From assembly GCF_011762185.1 (NCBI RefSeq), contig NZ_JAASQJ010000003.1:1178001-1242000 (forward strand): a stretch of 64,000 nt of DNA, written 5' to 3'. Within the stretch, counting starts at the first letter, position 1; every line of letters starts with the position of its first letter. This document shows positions 42,439-51,667 of this stretch, piece after piece. Source of the stretch: Dyadobacter arcticus. GTDB lineage: Bacteria; Bacteroidota; Bacteroidia; Cytophagales; Spirosomataceae. Below the pieces are notes generated by a model. It had not been told where the DNA came from and searched no databases. It worked only from the letters and a program-made list of their open reading frames with translations. Made by a program: the position numbers and the translations under genes.

Positions 42439-45400
42439 TCAGAATGAGAGATTGATACCGAGTGTGTAGGAACGTGCAATCGGATAGTTACCAAAGTCCG
42501 AACGGGACGCCAGCAGGTTATCATTGGACACACTCACTTCCGGGTCATAACCGCGGTAGCCTGTAAAGGTCAACAGGTTGGTTCCGGTCGCATATACACG
42601 AACGTTTTGTAGACCGATACGCTGGGTCAGCTTTTGTGGCAGCGTGTAGGCCAGTGTAGCGGTGCGGATCCGCAGATATGAACCATTAAAGAGGTATTGA
42701 GAACCGTAAACCGTGTTGGTGTTCTTGCCACCTCGGATCGTTCTGCCAATCCGGCCGTCGCCTGGCTGCTCAGGAGAAATCCAGCGATTGTCGTAGACAT
42801 ATTTGGTATTGTTCTGTACACCGGCATTGTTGATCATGAAGGTTCCGTCGTAGATCTGGTAGCCGATCATGCCATTCGTAGCGATGTCCAGGCTCACATT
42901 TTTGTAGGAAAATGTATTGTTGAAGCCAAAGAAATACTTGGCATGCGGGCTGCCGATTACCTCCCGGTCATTGTCATTAATTACGCCGTTTCCGTCAATA
43001 TCCTTCCACTTTACGTCGCCTGCTTTGGCAAGGGGCTGAGCCTTGTATTCAGCGACTTCCTGATCGCTCTGAAAAATGCCAAGCTGCCGCCTACCGAAGA
43101 AAACGCCAATCGGGCTGCCTACTTGTGTGACGTGGGTGTTGGCAACCTGCCCGTTTGCCGTACTGAAAATCCGTTCAGCGTCTGTGCTCATGGCCAGCAC
43201 TTTATTACGGTTGAAGGTAATATTAGCATTGGTCATCCATTTGAACGCACCTGTTGTGTTACGGGTCGTTAGCGCAAGTTCAAGGCCTTTGTTCTGTACT
43301 TCACCCAAGTTTACAACGGCATTGGTCAGTCCGGTCGCGCCTGGTGTCGAAATGTTGAAAAGCATGTTTGTATTGCGCTTATCGTACACGTCGGCAGTCA
43401 GATTGATCCTGCTATCCAATATAGAAAGGTCAAGTCCCAAATCAAGCTGTTTCATCGATTCCCAGCCGAGCTGCGCGTTGTTAAAAGAGCTGCGCGCGAG
43501 TCCGGGCGTGAGGGCATCGCCAATGATGTAATGGGCGTTGGTGAGCTGGCCGATAGCGCGGTAATTTCCAATGGCGTTGTTACCGGTCAACCCATAGCTC
43601 GCCCTGAATTTGAGGTCGTTGACAAACCGCTGCGATTTCATAAAAGCCTCTTCAGATACGCGCCAGCCTACGGAAGCGGATGGAAAAGTACCCCAGCGGT
43701 TGCTCTCCCCAAAACGTGAGGAGCCGTCGCGGCGAAGTGTGGCCGTAATCAGGTACCTGTCGTTGAAGGTATAGTTGGCCCTGGCAAGTAGCGATAGGAT
43801 CGTATAATCCTGAATGCTTTCTGTTCCGCTATTGACAGTCCCGCCATTGATATTGGTGATCAGATTATCCGGAAAATTGATGGCGTTTGCAGTAATGGCA
43901 TCGCTCGTTTCACGCTGGGCGGTGAAGCCGCCAACCAGGTCAATGGTGTGCTTACCAAAAATCTTTTTGTAGCTTAATGTATTCTCATTGAGCCAATTGA
44001 CGCTTTCTGATCTTGTAGCAGTTGCCGACGCTATGCCGATCGGCGCCGAAGTACTTAGTGTAGACGGAACCCATACCTGGTTTTTGAAATAATTTAAATC
44101 AGCACCAAAAGTGGTACGAAACTTGATATCGGCTGAAATGGCAAACTCGGCATACGCATTTCCCAGCAACCTGAATTGAGAAGATGGATTTTTGTATTCA
44201 TTAGCAATTTTAACCGGGCTTTGAAAACCAGCTGAGCCTTCGGGAGCAGGGATTTCGTTTCCGTAAGAGCCGTCGGCACGGTATACGGGCACATGTGGTG
44301 AAATTCCCATGGCCGTTTGGATGATCCCGAAGCCACCGTAGTGCCCCGAGAAAGGCAGGTTGTCCAGTGATGTGAAGCTGGGCAGCAGACTCACCCCTAC
44401 CGAAAGCCGCTTTGAGACTTTGGCGTCCACATTGGCCCGGAAGCTATACCGCTTCAAACCGGTGTTGACAATAATTCCTTTTTGATCAAAATACCCCGCT
44501 GATATGGCGTAGCGTACGTTTTCACTACCTCCCTGCGCTGCCACTTGAAAATTCCGGATAGGCGCGCTGCGAAAAATCTCATCCTGCCAGTCTGTCCCTG
44601 CGCCTAGCGACGCGGGATTTTGTAAATCTACCGGAATACGGAATGTAGCAGGGCGTGCGCTGTTCGGGTCCGTAATTTTACCGGTCAAGACATTGTCTAA
44701 ATAACCGTTATTGCGGCCGTCGATCGTAAAACGCGCGAATTCCTCTGCATTCATCATATCGATCTTGTGCCCCAGTTGCTGAACACCCGCATACGCATCC
44801 ACCTGGATTTGCGCCTTGCCTGACTTGCCGCGTTTGGTAGTTACAATGATGACGCCATTAGAGCCTCTCGAACCATAAATGGCTGTTGCAGAAGCATCTT
44901 TCAGCACGTCGATGCTTTCAATGTCGTTCGGGTTGATGGTGTTCAATGGATTTCCTACCCCTGCTCCCGAAATCGGGAAACCGTCAATGACAAAAAGCGG
45001 CTCATTCCCTCCCGATATAGACCCAATCCCACGGATCAGAATATTGGTATTGCCGCCGGGCGCGCCTGACGAACTTGATATCTGCAATCCCGCTACCTGC
45101 CCTTGCAAAGCCTGATCGAAGCCTGAAACGGGTGTTTTCACAATATCCTTAGCCGAAATCGATGATATAGCGCCGGTCAAGTCTTTTTTCTGTTGCGTGC
45201 CATACCCTACTACGACCACTTCGCTGAGAGACTTATTGTCCTCTGCCAGCGTGACGTCAATCTGCGTGCGACCGGCAACATTGATTTCCTGGCTGACATA
45301 TCCTACATAGGAGAAAACCAGCGTAGACGAAAGCCCTGAGGCCTCAATCGAATAAGCTCCGTCGGCATTTGAAGAAGTGCCCTTTTGCGTCCCTTTTAAT

Positions 45401-45540
45401 ACGATACTCACTCCCGGTAGCTTGGTACCGCTCTCGTCGGCAATTTTGCCCGTTATCGTTTGGGCAAAAACAGAACCTGTCCACAGCAGCATGCACACAC
45501 AAAGCCACCGGGCCGACTTGCTGATAAAGATTGTTTCCAT
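42439..45540 (-). CDS. SusC/RagA family TonB-linked outer membrane transporter (pectin/uronate locus)
   Basis: The ATG at 45540 (METIFISKSARWLCVCM) gives 1033 residues with a signal peptide ending VFAQ. A carboxypeptidase-like domain (ITGKIADESGTKLPGVSIVL) follows directly, then the TonB-box-like SEVVVVGYG, the plug and the barrel, ending LGINLSF. Unlike the other two SusC proteins it has no STN domain, which matches the absence of sigma and fecR genes next to it. Control is more likely by the divergent IclR regulator. It heads the operon that runs down to uxuA. Confidence 0.95.
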   Translation of the reverse strand: METIFISKSARWLCVCMLLWTGSVFAQTITGKIADESGTKLPGVSIVLKGTQKGTSSNADGAYSIEASGLSSTLVFSYVGYVSQEINVAGRTQIDVTLAEDNKSLSEVVVVGYGTQQKKDLTGAISSISAKDIVKTPVSGFDQALQGQVAGLQISSSSGAPGGNTNILIRGIGSISGGNEPLFVIDGFPISGAGVGNPLNTINPNDIESIDVLKDASATAIYGSRGSNGVIIVTTKRGKSGKAQIQVDAYAGVQQLGHKIDMMNAEEFARFTIDGRNNGYLDNVLTGKITDPNSARPATFRIPVDLQNPASLGAGTDWQDEIFRSAPIRNFQVAAQGGSENVRYAISAGYFDQKGIIVNTGLKRYSFRANVDAKVSKRLSVGVSLLPSFTSLDNLPFSGHYGGFGIIQTAMGISPHVPVYRADGSYGNEIPAPEGSAGFQSPVKIANEYKNPSSQFRLLGNAYAEFAISADIKFRTTFGADLNYFKNQVWVPSTLSTSAPIGIASATATRSESVNWLNENTLSYKKIFGKHTIDLVGGFTAQRETSDAITANAINFPDNLITNINGGTVNSGTESIQDYTILSLLARANYTFNDRYLITATLRRDGSSRFGESNRWGTFPSASVGWRVSEEAFMKSQRFVNDLKFRASYGLTGNNAIGNYRAIGQLTNAHYIIGDALTPGLARSSFNNAQLGWESMKQLDLGLDLSILDSRINLTADVYDKRNTNMLFNISTPGATGLTNAVVNLGEVQNKGLELALTTRNTTGAFKWMTNANITFNRNKVLAMSTDAERIFSTANGQVANTHVTQVGSPIGVFFGRRQLGIFQSDQEVAEYKAQPLAKAGDVKWKDIDGNGVINDNDREVIGSPHAKYFFGFNNTFSYKNVSLDIATNGMIGYQIYDGTFMINNAGVQNNTKYVYDNRWISPEQPGDGRIGRTIRGGKNTNTVYGSQYLFNGSYLRIRTATLAYTLPQKLTQRIGLQNVRVYATGTNLLTFTGYRGYDPEVSVSNDNLLASRSDFGNYPIARSYTLGINLSF

Positions 45541-45830
45541 TGGATTACTTTGTTTATATACTTCAACAATGATGAATAATACTTTCACATTGCAATAATA
45601 ATAAACAAACCAATCAAGGCAACATTTTTAGTATAATAAATTTATTTTAATTAAAATTTTCAAGAGACGATAGTCACATTATAGGTCAAATATCCATGTA
45701 ATACACAGTTAATCAACGAATTAATCTTCATTTCGAAGAAATAATCTAAAGTGTTTGTTTTCACAAAAATAGTAACGAACGTTGTGTCAACCACATCTAT
45801 TTCCTAAATTTACTCTCATAATGATAAAGT
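45541..45830. promoter_or_regulatory. Shared upstream region of susC and iclR
   Basis: This 290-bp AT-rich region lies between the divergent susC and IclR genes. It contains a perfect 14-bp palindrome, ATTTTAATTAAAAT (45644-45657). A CACAAAAATAGTAACGAACG stretch about 60 bp before iclR is another possible operator, with TTGTGTC after it. IclR regulators bind such shared regions, but which site is used cannot be decided from sequence. Confidence 0.4.
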
Positions 45831-46568
45831 ATGGTACAGGTAATTATTAAGGCGCTGGACATTCTGGAATTGGTTGCGCAACGCAGCGGGCAAGCTGTGA
45901 CGCTTACAGAGATCTCGCACGAGTTGCAGCTCAATCAGGCAACCGCGTCCAACATCATCAATACGATGATTACCAAGGGGTATCTGGAACACGTGGGCAA
46001 AAAGAAGGGGTACCGGCTGGGACTTGCTGCTTACCGGCTCACCAACGAGGTGAACTACGAGCAAGACCTGGTTAGTGCCGCTCGCGAAACGATGAGTCAG
46101 CTGACAGCTCAGCTGAATGAGTCGTGCCTGCTAGGTGTTTTAAGAAATCAAAAGAGGTATATCCTGCATGCCGTGCATTCCACGCAAGACATACAGGTAC
46201 AGATCCGTTCGGAGCGCAATGTATATGAAACGGCCAGTGGACGGCTGCTACTTGCCTACCTGCCTGAGAAGGAGTTGGAACGTTTGATTCTGCGCAACGG
46301 GCTGCCTGATCCCGAACTCTGGGAAGGTGCTGCAACCAAAATGTCCCTCCTCGAAGCGCTGATCAATATCCGGCGGGAAGGCATTTGCACGACACATTTG
46401 AAAAACACGCAGGTGCGGGGCTTTGCTGTGCCGATATTTGCCAATGCAGTGGTCGCAGCGGGATTAAGCGTTTTTCTGCCGGAATACCGTTGCTCGGCAG
46501 CCCGGCAAAAAGAAATTATCCTGGCGCTGCGCGACGCGGCGATGCAGATCAGCCAGAAACTTGGCTAA
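45831..46568 (+). CDS. IclR family transcriptional regulator
   Basis: This 245-residue protein has an N-terminal winged HTH (IIKALDILELVAQRSGQAVT, then LTEISHELQLNQATASNIINTMITKGYLEHV in shorter blocks) and a C-terminal IclR effector-binding domain (about 75-245, with YETASGRLLLAYLPE and VRGFAVPIFANAVVAAGLSV). KdgR, a member of this family, controls pectin and uronate genes in other bacteria. It is divergent from the susC of the pectin/uronate operon, so it is the likely local regulator, with a uronate or KDG as the probable ligand by analogy. The stop codon lies within a strong hairpin. Confidence 0.92.
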   Translation: MVQVIIKALDILELVAQRSGQAVTLTEISHELQLNQATASNIINTMITKGYLEHVGKKKGYRLGLAAYRLTNEVNYEQDLVSAARETMSQLTAQLNESCLLGVLRNQKRYILHAVHSTQDIQVQIRSERNVYETASGRLLLAYLPEKELERLILRNGLPDPELWEGAATKMSLLEALINIRREGICTTHLKNTQVRGFAVPIFANAVVAAGLSVFLPEYRCSAARQKEIILALRDAAMQISQKLG

Positions 46569-46600
46569 TGCCCGGCACCTTTTTTGTTGGGCATTAGCCA
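46562..46600. terminator. Strong hairpin between convergent iclR and the ydeI-like remnant
   Basis: A perfect 12-bp inverted repeat, TGGCTAATGCCC (46562-46573) and GGGCATTAGCCA (46589-46600), has a 15-base T-rich loop. It contains the iclR stop on one strand and the ydeI-like remnant stop on the other. Such symmetric hairpins between convergent genes usually act as bidirectional terminators. No long T-run follows on either side, so efficiency is uncertain. Confidence 0.6.
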
Positions 46601-46859
46601 TTATTGCGGAAGTGATTTGCCTTCACATTCTTCATTACCAGTTCAACCGTTTCTTCTATTCGTTTTTGTTTTGTCTCTGGTCGCTTCAGCATGAAGCTTC
46701 ATCCACCGCGTTTGTGTAGTTAACGCTTGGTTTCCCACTCTCTTTTTTATAGATAATGAGCCAAACAGATTTCTCTGATTGGTGATTTTCCTTTAACCAT
46801 TTCCGCGATTCCTCTTGTGACTTGGCATAGAAAGTATGTACGCCGTCTTTTAATTCCAT
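46594..46859 (-). pseudogene. YdeI/OmpD-associated family protein, internally deleted
   Basis: The ATG at 46859 opens MELKDGVHTFYAKSQEESRK and then WLKENHQSEKSVWLIIYKKE, ending VNYTNAVDEA, the N-terminal third of a YdeI-type protein. It then stops (TGA at 46686). In another frame, KRPETKQKRIEETVELVMKN and VKANHFRNNG with a stop at 46594-46596 is the C-terminus of the same family. The middle, roughly 100 residues, is missing. A second copy of only this C-terminus is at 51601-51667. Confidence 0.8.
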
Positions 46860-46869
46860 GATTGCCAAC

Positions 46870-46950
46870 TCAAAGTTTTGGCTCCCAGCCCTTTTCGTAA
46901 TCGCGGCTCCAAAGCTTCTAGGCTTCTTCGTCTCCCACAATATGCCCATT
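46870..46950 (-). pseudogene. 3' remnant of a Gfo/Idh/MocA oxidoreductase
   Basis: The minus strand reads LDPSNGHIVGDEEA, a stop codon, then KLWSRDYEKGWEPKL and a stop at 46870-46872. This is nearly the same as the C-terminus of the intact gene at 52499 (DPSNGHIVGDKEAQKLW and RDYEKGWEPKV). It is a short leftover of a second copy, ending just upstream of the ydeI-like remnant. Confidence 0.75.
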
Positions 46951-46975
46951 GGACGGATCGAGGAGCCTGGATGTA

Positions 46976-47620
46976 TCAGGTCCGTTTCTTGCTGCTAGTA
47001 AAACTATCAATGTTTTTAGTGTGATAGGAGTCCAAATTTTTAAGTGTCTGAATTAACAATTCTCGTTGTTCAATGTTCAGTTCAGCCATTACATCCGGGA
47101 TTTTGGAAAAACCGATGAAGATATTATAAAGCTTTTGTCTGCCATTCTCGGTAAGGGAAACCAACTTTTGCCTTTTGTCGTCTTGGTTTATCTTTTCCGA
47201 GACCAGGCCTTGATTTACTAAACGCTTGATAATTTCGATGCCCGTAGTGGAATCGATCATATTTGCATCGATAGCCTCTTTCTTCGAGCAGGACTTTCTA
47301 TAGTCGATATGCGCAAGAATCGCAAAATCGTCTTGACTTGCCAATTCATTTTCCAAGAGTACGGGTTTTGTGTAGTATCGGATGAATTTACTTAACCTCC
47401 ATACAAGAAAAGCCGCATCTGAACTCTTATACGCATAATGATGCGCTTCCGAATTTTTATCAAAGTAGACTTCCAAATCCGCTTCTTCATTCTTTTCTTC
47501 GACTTTGCCCTTTGCCAATAGCCAAAACGCAAAATCTGTGATATCCGCTTTCTTGCTGATAGTGAGATAGTTTTCCCATTCAATGATGAGCGGTAAGTAT
47601 GAATTTTTTACTTCCATCAT
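46976..47620 (-). CDS. MarR family transcriptional regulator
   Basis: This 214-residue protein has a winged-helix MarR domain in its second half (about 95-195: DFAILAHIDYRKSCSKKEAI, STTGIEIIKRLVNQGLVSEK, QDDKRQKLVSLTENGRQKL). An N-terminal extension of about 90 residues has dimerisation-type helices. MarR proteins usually repress a divergent gene and release DNA on binding a small molecule. The divergent TspO gene begins 182 bp away, and a 32-bp inverted repeat lies 21 bp upstream of this gene's start. A second Met codon follows the first. Confidence 0.9.
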   Translation of the reverse strand: MMEVKNSYLPLIIEWENYLTISKKADITDFAFWLLAKGKVEEKNEEADLEVYFDKNSEAHHYAYKSSDAAFLVWRLSKFIRYYTKPVLLENELASQDDFAILAHIDYRKSCSKKEAIDANMIDSTTGIEIIKRLVNQGLVSEKINQDDKRQKLVSLTENGRQKLYNIFIGFSKIPDVMAELNIEQRELLIQTLKNLDSYHTKNIDSFTSSKKRT

Positions 47621-47640
47621 TTATTTATAACTAAATTGTT

Positions 47641-47672
47641 GTAAATATAAAACTAAATTGTTTTATATTTAC
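47641..47672. promoter_or_regulatory. Candidate MarR operator, 13-bp perfect inverted repeat
   Basis: GTAAATATAAAAC (47641-47653) and GTTTTATATTTAC (47660-47672) are perfect inverses around TAAATT. The sequence AACTAAATTGTT also occurs twice, just upstream and across the centre. Position close to the MarR start and in the gap to the divergent tspO gene, with symmetric arms, fits an autoregulatory MarR site. Confidence 0.65.
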
Positions 47673-47801
47673 TGCATGAATGACAGCGGGTCTCAGCTTT
47701 CTGACCTTCTAAAAATTCAAAGTAATCACTATTGACTTCATAATAGCCCTCATTTAGACATAACTTATTATATCCAGTTAAAAACAATAGTCCGTCGACA
47801 A

Positions 47802-48350
47802 ATGGAAAAGTCAGTCGCTGAAAGGTCAAATCTTCAAAGTCCTCCAAAAAAATTAAAATGGTGGCATTGTGTAATGATATTTTTTGTAGCAAATATCATT
47901 TCGTTCATTCCGGCAGGATATAATGGCGACGAAGCCTTTTACAATAATTTCAGTCAGCCAAGTGTGGCACCTCCAGACTGGCTATTCGCACCCATGTGGC
48001 TGTTTCTTAATATTACATCCCTGATTGGCCTCTACACCATTTCAAACTTACCCGCAAACACAAAAAACCGGCGTTCGATCATTTTGCTGGAATACATTGC
48101 CTGGATTTTATTTGCCATTTTCACATTCCTCTACTTTTACCTAAAGAGCCCGATACTTGGAGCTGTCGACACGCTCCTGGGCTTACTAGTGGTTGTACTT
48201 GTTACAATGATGAGTTATCCAATATCAAAAAAATCATTCTGGTGCTTTTTACCGAGATTGCTTTGGCTGATTTTGGCTGGATATGTTTCGGTCTGGGTTG
48301 CATTAAATAATCAAGATATTTTCCTTAGCATTGGTCCTTTCTTAAAATAG
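47802..48350 (+). CDS. TspO/MBR-like membrane protein
   Basis: This 182-residue protein has about five hydrophobic helices. It resembles TspO/MBR proteins: WHCVMIFFVANIISFIPAGY (helix 1), FSQPSVAPPDWLFAPMWLFL (the family's P-P-W motif and start of helix 2) and a C-terminal LILAGYVSVWVALNN, which recalls the family's WxxxxxxLNxxI ending. TspO proteins bind porphyrins or similar tetrapyrroles and are linked to stress responses. The protein is slightly longer than usual because of an N-terminal extension. It is divergent from MarR and probably controlled by it. Confidence 0.78.
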   Translation: MEKSVAERSNLQSPPKKLKWWHCVMIFFVANIISFIPAGYNGDEAFYNNFSQPSVAPPDWLFAPMWLFLNITSLIGLYTISNLPANTKNRRSIILLEYIAWILFAIFTFLYFYLKSPILGAVDTLLGLLVVVLVTMMSYPISKKSFWCFLPRLLWLILAGYVSVWVALNNQDIFLSIGPFLK

Positions 48351-48512
48351 ATTGCTTAGTCATCGAAACAGCAATTATCTCTATTATTTTACTTCGGCGT
48401 TTCAGGAGGTTCTCTCCAATTGATCTTATCTCATTTTTGGGGCCGGAAGTTAAAATCCCGGACGTCTACCAAACCCTTGGATTCCTTCTTCCATTTCGCC
48501 CGCTATATGATG

Positions 48513-48638
48513 CTAAAAATCCTCGACACTAAAAAGGCCCGCGGAGCCCACACCAACTACTCTCAGAAAGCTGCGTCTTGATTCTTCTGATGCTTTTCTG
48601 TGTTGGGACTGGTCCAAGAGGTTTTTTATATCATGCAT
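48513..48638 (-). pseudogene. Remnant of a Tat-exported protein (N-terminus)
   Basis: The ATG at 48638 gives MHDIKNLLDQSQHRKASEES, then RRSFLRVVGVGSAGLFSVEDF and a stop at 48513. SRRSFLR followed by a hydrophobic stretch is a twin-arginine signal, as in exported oxidoreductases of this group. The mature protein is missing. Further downstream (about 48380-48500) short frames such as SKGLVDVRDFNFRPQK may be its C-terminus. The 330-bp gap 48351-48684 thus holds a broken gene. Confidence 0.65.
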
Positions 48639-48684
48639 GATAGGATCTGGTTAAGTGTTGATGGTAATGTTAAATATTTAAAGA

Positions 48685-51282
48685 TCATTTAAGCAACCAC
48701 CTAAATGTCTTCAGCTGCTGCTGATTGAATGTCGCCCTTAGCGCCTCACCCGCCGAAGAAAGCCTTTTTTCATCGGTTTCAATGTGCGTAGTCTGCCATA
48801 TCGCCCGGACGGGCCTTTGAAGCGTGATGCGGGCATTAGCAGGTTTGCTGCTCATATTCCAGAACCGGGTGATCAGTCCGTTTTCAATGCCGCCTTCGGC
48901 AGGTTTTACGCTCCATAGCAACATATTTGGATTATCAAGTGAGAGCAGTGAAAATGTGAGATCGTCACTGGCCGAATTGGTACCTGTAATGATCGCCGCC
49001 TTCAACGGATTTTGGTGTTCGAGCGAAAACTTCATGGCAGTAAGCGGATCAAATTCTTTCTGGTGCGCCTGGATCGCGAATTGGTAGAGGAAGTCCTTTT
49101 GGCCAAACTGGTCTGGAATGCCCAGCATGGCCGTATCTTTAAGTGAATCCGTGCGCCCGCCGGCAAGGGCATGAAGCTGTGAAGATGTTGCATCAAGCGA
49201 ATCGGGCGTGCTGTTACCTAGCTTAAAGAAGCTGCAATCCACATTTGATAAACTAACCCCGTAATTTTTCTCACTCATGTCGGCAAAGTGGTTAAATGTA
49301 AGCCAATCGTATCGCGCATTCTGGCTTGCGTAATGGCCACCATTATCGTCGGTTTTGACCGTTAATACTGATCCAAGCTCTTCGTGGCGGGTGGTAGGCT
49401 GCTGCATATCAAAGGAAAAAGCCCAGGTTTTGAGATCTTTATAATTGGCCTGAATGCTATCTTCTATCTCAATTCTGGGGCTGTCTTTAAACAGGGTCAC
49501 TCGCACTGTATGTGGGAGCGGATTACCCGATATCGCTTTCCAGGTTACCGATACCGGCCCTGCGTTTTCGATCACCAGCGGACTACCCTCGTCAATACCC
49601 GTCGATCCCAGATCGTTGAGGTATTTACCATCGATGGCTTTCACTAACTGACGGCTGTTTGCAAGACTGTCTATCAGCTCGGTAATCACACCCGACTTCC
49701 GCAGGCGGATCCGGTAACGCGTGTTTTTGAGGTAATCGCCTGAGAGCGTTGCAGCTGCCGGAAAGCGCTGGCCTGTCCCCTTCCTGATCTCAAATACCTT
49801 ATACCCAACTGATGGAATATTTTCGGCGCGGATGCGTAAATATTTCCTGCCGCCTTTGATCATCAACTGGCTGGGCACTTCTTTGTTGCTTTGAAGGTCA
49901 ACCACCTGAACAGGGAATGCTCCGTCGTATAACAGATCGGCGACGTCATGACGAACCCAGTTCAATGGATTGAATACATAAAAACGTGGATTGGCTGATT
50001 GCCTGAGCTGCTTACCCAGTGCTTGCGCGGCCTGATTGAAGAGGGAATCCGTGTAAGCTGTAATGCGTTGCTGTATTTTGATTTGCCATTGAGCCCGCTC
50101 CTTTTGCGAAACAGGTCCATCGGCGGTCCAGTCGTGCTCCCAATAGAGTCCGAAGGACTCCCAGGCTGTATTTTTGGCATTATTCAGGTTTTCACCAAAG
50201 TGCTTGTCGCGGATTGAAACAATGGAAGCCATTGCCTCGGCAGTGCGCAGTTTTTCGGTCGCGCGCCTGACTCGGGCCGTCGTTTCGTTCATAGAAACGC
50301 TGTATGTGTCCCATTCATTTCCATAGCTCAGCGATTCGGAAGGCAGCTTGGGATAATGCTTATTGATATCTTCGAAAAAGTCTTCCTCATTGGATACCCG
50401 TACTTTCGCTTGGGCCGTTGTGCTCTTTTTAGCCGCATTGATAAACTGCGGCGACACATAAGTGGCCAGGTCGTCCCAGCCATATCCGAATGCTCCTGCC
50501 GCATCGAACGGGTATTTCGCCTTGCCTGCTGCTGAATCACCCATGGCTGAGAGGAGCTTAATGCTATGCAGCAGGTCGTTATCGATGTTTTTAGGCTTTT
50601 TGTCCAGCCTTGCTTCGGCGTATCCGCCCAGCGATGTATTGCTTCCCGTGAGGTTGTACCATTTCATGATCACCGCAGACCCATCCAAGCCGGTGTAGTT
50701 GTATAATTGATGTTTTCTACCGGTAAAACTGCTTTTGAGCATGCGGCTGGCACATCCGCAAATGCCTTTCCAGCTGTATTTCGCACCGGAACCTGCCCAT
50801 AAAGCACTCAATCCAAGCGGCATGGTTTGGTTTTCCATACATACGGCCAATGGAAAACGAACCCCAAAGCTGCGCTCCATCATACCTGCATCGAACATTC
50901 CGCGAATTACTGCTTCCGTCGGCTGGGCGCCGTAAGTGCTCACCAGCGAATTGAGCGGCACACTAATGTGACGGGAGCGGATTGCACTGACGAGCCGGTC
51001 AAATTGCGAAGGAGAGCGGTACTTTTTATATGCATTAACCCAAAAGCTGCCATCACAATTAAATCTTGCCTGATAATCCTCAGGCTCATTTTTACTGGAA
51101 TCGATCTGATCTAAATAATAATCCAGCATATGTACGAATGCAGAATCGTATTGGGCTTCATTACCTGTCCACATGTAGTCAGTATGATCGTCATTGGCAA
51201 TGTAAAGTCGCTTGGAGACCTGCTGGGCCCTGGTTTGACCGCAGAATAACAATACAACTACGCCAAGTATAAAAACCCTCAT
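48685..51282 (-). CDS. GH38-like alpha-mannosidase family protein, secreted
   Basis: The ATG at 51282 (MRVFILGVVVLLFCGQTRAQ) gives 865 residues with a signal peptide; 18 more residues are possible from 51336. The N-terminal barrel starts RLYIANDDHTDYMWTGNEAQ, where the DDHTD text fits the metal-binding His/Asp of GH38. Later comes MENQTMPLGLSALWAGSGAK and GAFGYGWDDLATYVSP. A three-helix region (about 360-430) and large beta-sandwich domains follow (about 450-865). GH38 enzymes cut alpha-mannosides. It lies upstream of a broken gene and downstream of an SDR gene; the catalytic Asp is not assigned with certainty. Confidence 0.78.
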   Translation of the reverse strand: MRVFILGVVVLLFCGQTRAQQVSKRLYIANDDHTDYMWTGNEAQYDSAFVHMLDYYLDQIDSSKNEPEDYQARFNCDGSFWVNAYKKYRSPSQFDRLVSAIRSRHISVPLNSLVSTYGAQPTEAVIRGMFDAGMMERSFGVRFPLAVCMENQTMPLGLSALWAGSGAKYSWKGICGCASRMLKSSFTGRKHQLYNYTGLDGSAVIMKWYNLTGSNTSLGGYAEARLDKKPKNIDNDLLHSIKLLSAMGDSAAGKAKYPFDAAGAFGYGWDDLATYVSPQFINAAKKSTTAQAKVRVSNEEDFFEDINKHYPKLPSESLSYGNEWDTYSVSMNETTARVRRATEKLRTAEAMASIVSIRDKHFGENLNNAKNTAWESFGLYWEHDWTADGPVSQKERAQWQIKIQQRITAYTDSLFNQAAQALGKQLRQSANPRFYVFNPLNWVRHDVADLLYDGAFPVQVVDLQSNKEVPSQLMIKGGRKYLRIRAENIPSVGYKVFEIRKGTGQRFPAAATLSGDYLKNTRYRIRLRKSGVITELIDSLANSRQLVKAIDGKYLNDLGSTGIDEGSPLVIENAGPVSVTWKAISGNPLPHTVRVTLFKDSPRIEIEDSIQANYKDLKTWAFSFDMQQPTTRHEELGSVLTVKTDDNGGHYASQNARYDWLTFNHFADMSEKNYGVSLSNVDCSFFKLGNSTPDSLDATSSQLHALAGGRTDSLKDTAMLGIPDQFGQKDFLYQFAIQAHQKEFDPLTAMKFSLEHQNPLKAAIITGTNSASDDLTFSLLSLDNPNMLLWSVKPAEGGIENGLITRFWNMSSKPANARITLQRPVRAIWQTTHIETDEKRLSSAGEALRATFNQQQLKTFRWLLK

Positions 51283-51600
51283 TTCTGGATCCGGAAAAAA
51301 TGTGCTAAGATTATTGAACTTCCGTGACCTTACCACCCACCGTGAATGTCTCGCCTACGACCAGCATCTCCTAATATGCCATGAAATTGAATAGAATGAT
51401 GTCGTGCAAAACAGAGAAATTTCCCTCTGCCTTCGGCTCCTCTACGGTCAGGATGAACGCCCCGGCGCGACGGGTTGTTTTCCGAGGCAGCTCTATCTTT
51501 GAGGATCCATAGTCCGAGGTCCATCACAGCTTTTACCCGGACTGAATATTATTGCTGGAACCCAATATTACCCGCTACCGCTTTTTGCCGGGTAAAGTCA
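51283..51600. other. Gap with decayed coding sequence
   Basis: No intact gene is visible between the GH38 start and the ydeI-like tail remnant. The minus strand carries short protein-like frames: RKTTRRAGAFILTVEEPKAE near 51450 and MLVVGETFTVGGKVTEVQ ending near 51320, each closed by a stop. They read like leftovers of lost genes but cannot be named. Confidence 0.45.
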
Positions 51601-51667
51601 TTATTGTCGGTAGTGGTTTGCCTTTACGTTTTTCGTTGCGAGTTCAACAGTTTCTTCTATTCGTTTT
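51601..51667 (-). pseudogene. C-terminal remnant of a YdeI-like protein (second copy)
   Basis: Starting at the stop region of the SDR gene, the minus strand reads VKRIEETVELATKNVKANHY with RQ and a stop at 51601-51603. This matches the C-terminus of the ydeI-like remnant at 46.6 kb (KRIEETVELVMKNVKANHF). Only the tail is present. Confidence 0.65.

Noticed and set aside
14380..46695. AAGCTT occurs at or near the deletion joints of the peroxiredoxin, PIN and YdeI remnants
   Set aside because: AAGCTT is common elsewhere in the window (for example near 3985, 4139, 6236 and 8051) and is absent from the SDR and SusD joints, so it is probably chance.
47653..47892. 79-codon minus-strand frame across the marR-tspO gap
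   Set aside because: It overlaps the operator candidate and the TspO start on the opposite strand and has no protein family features.
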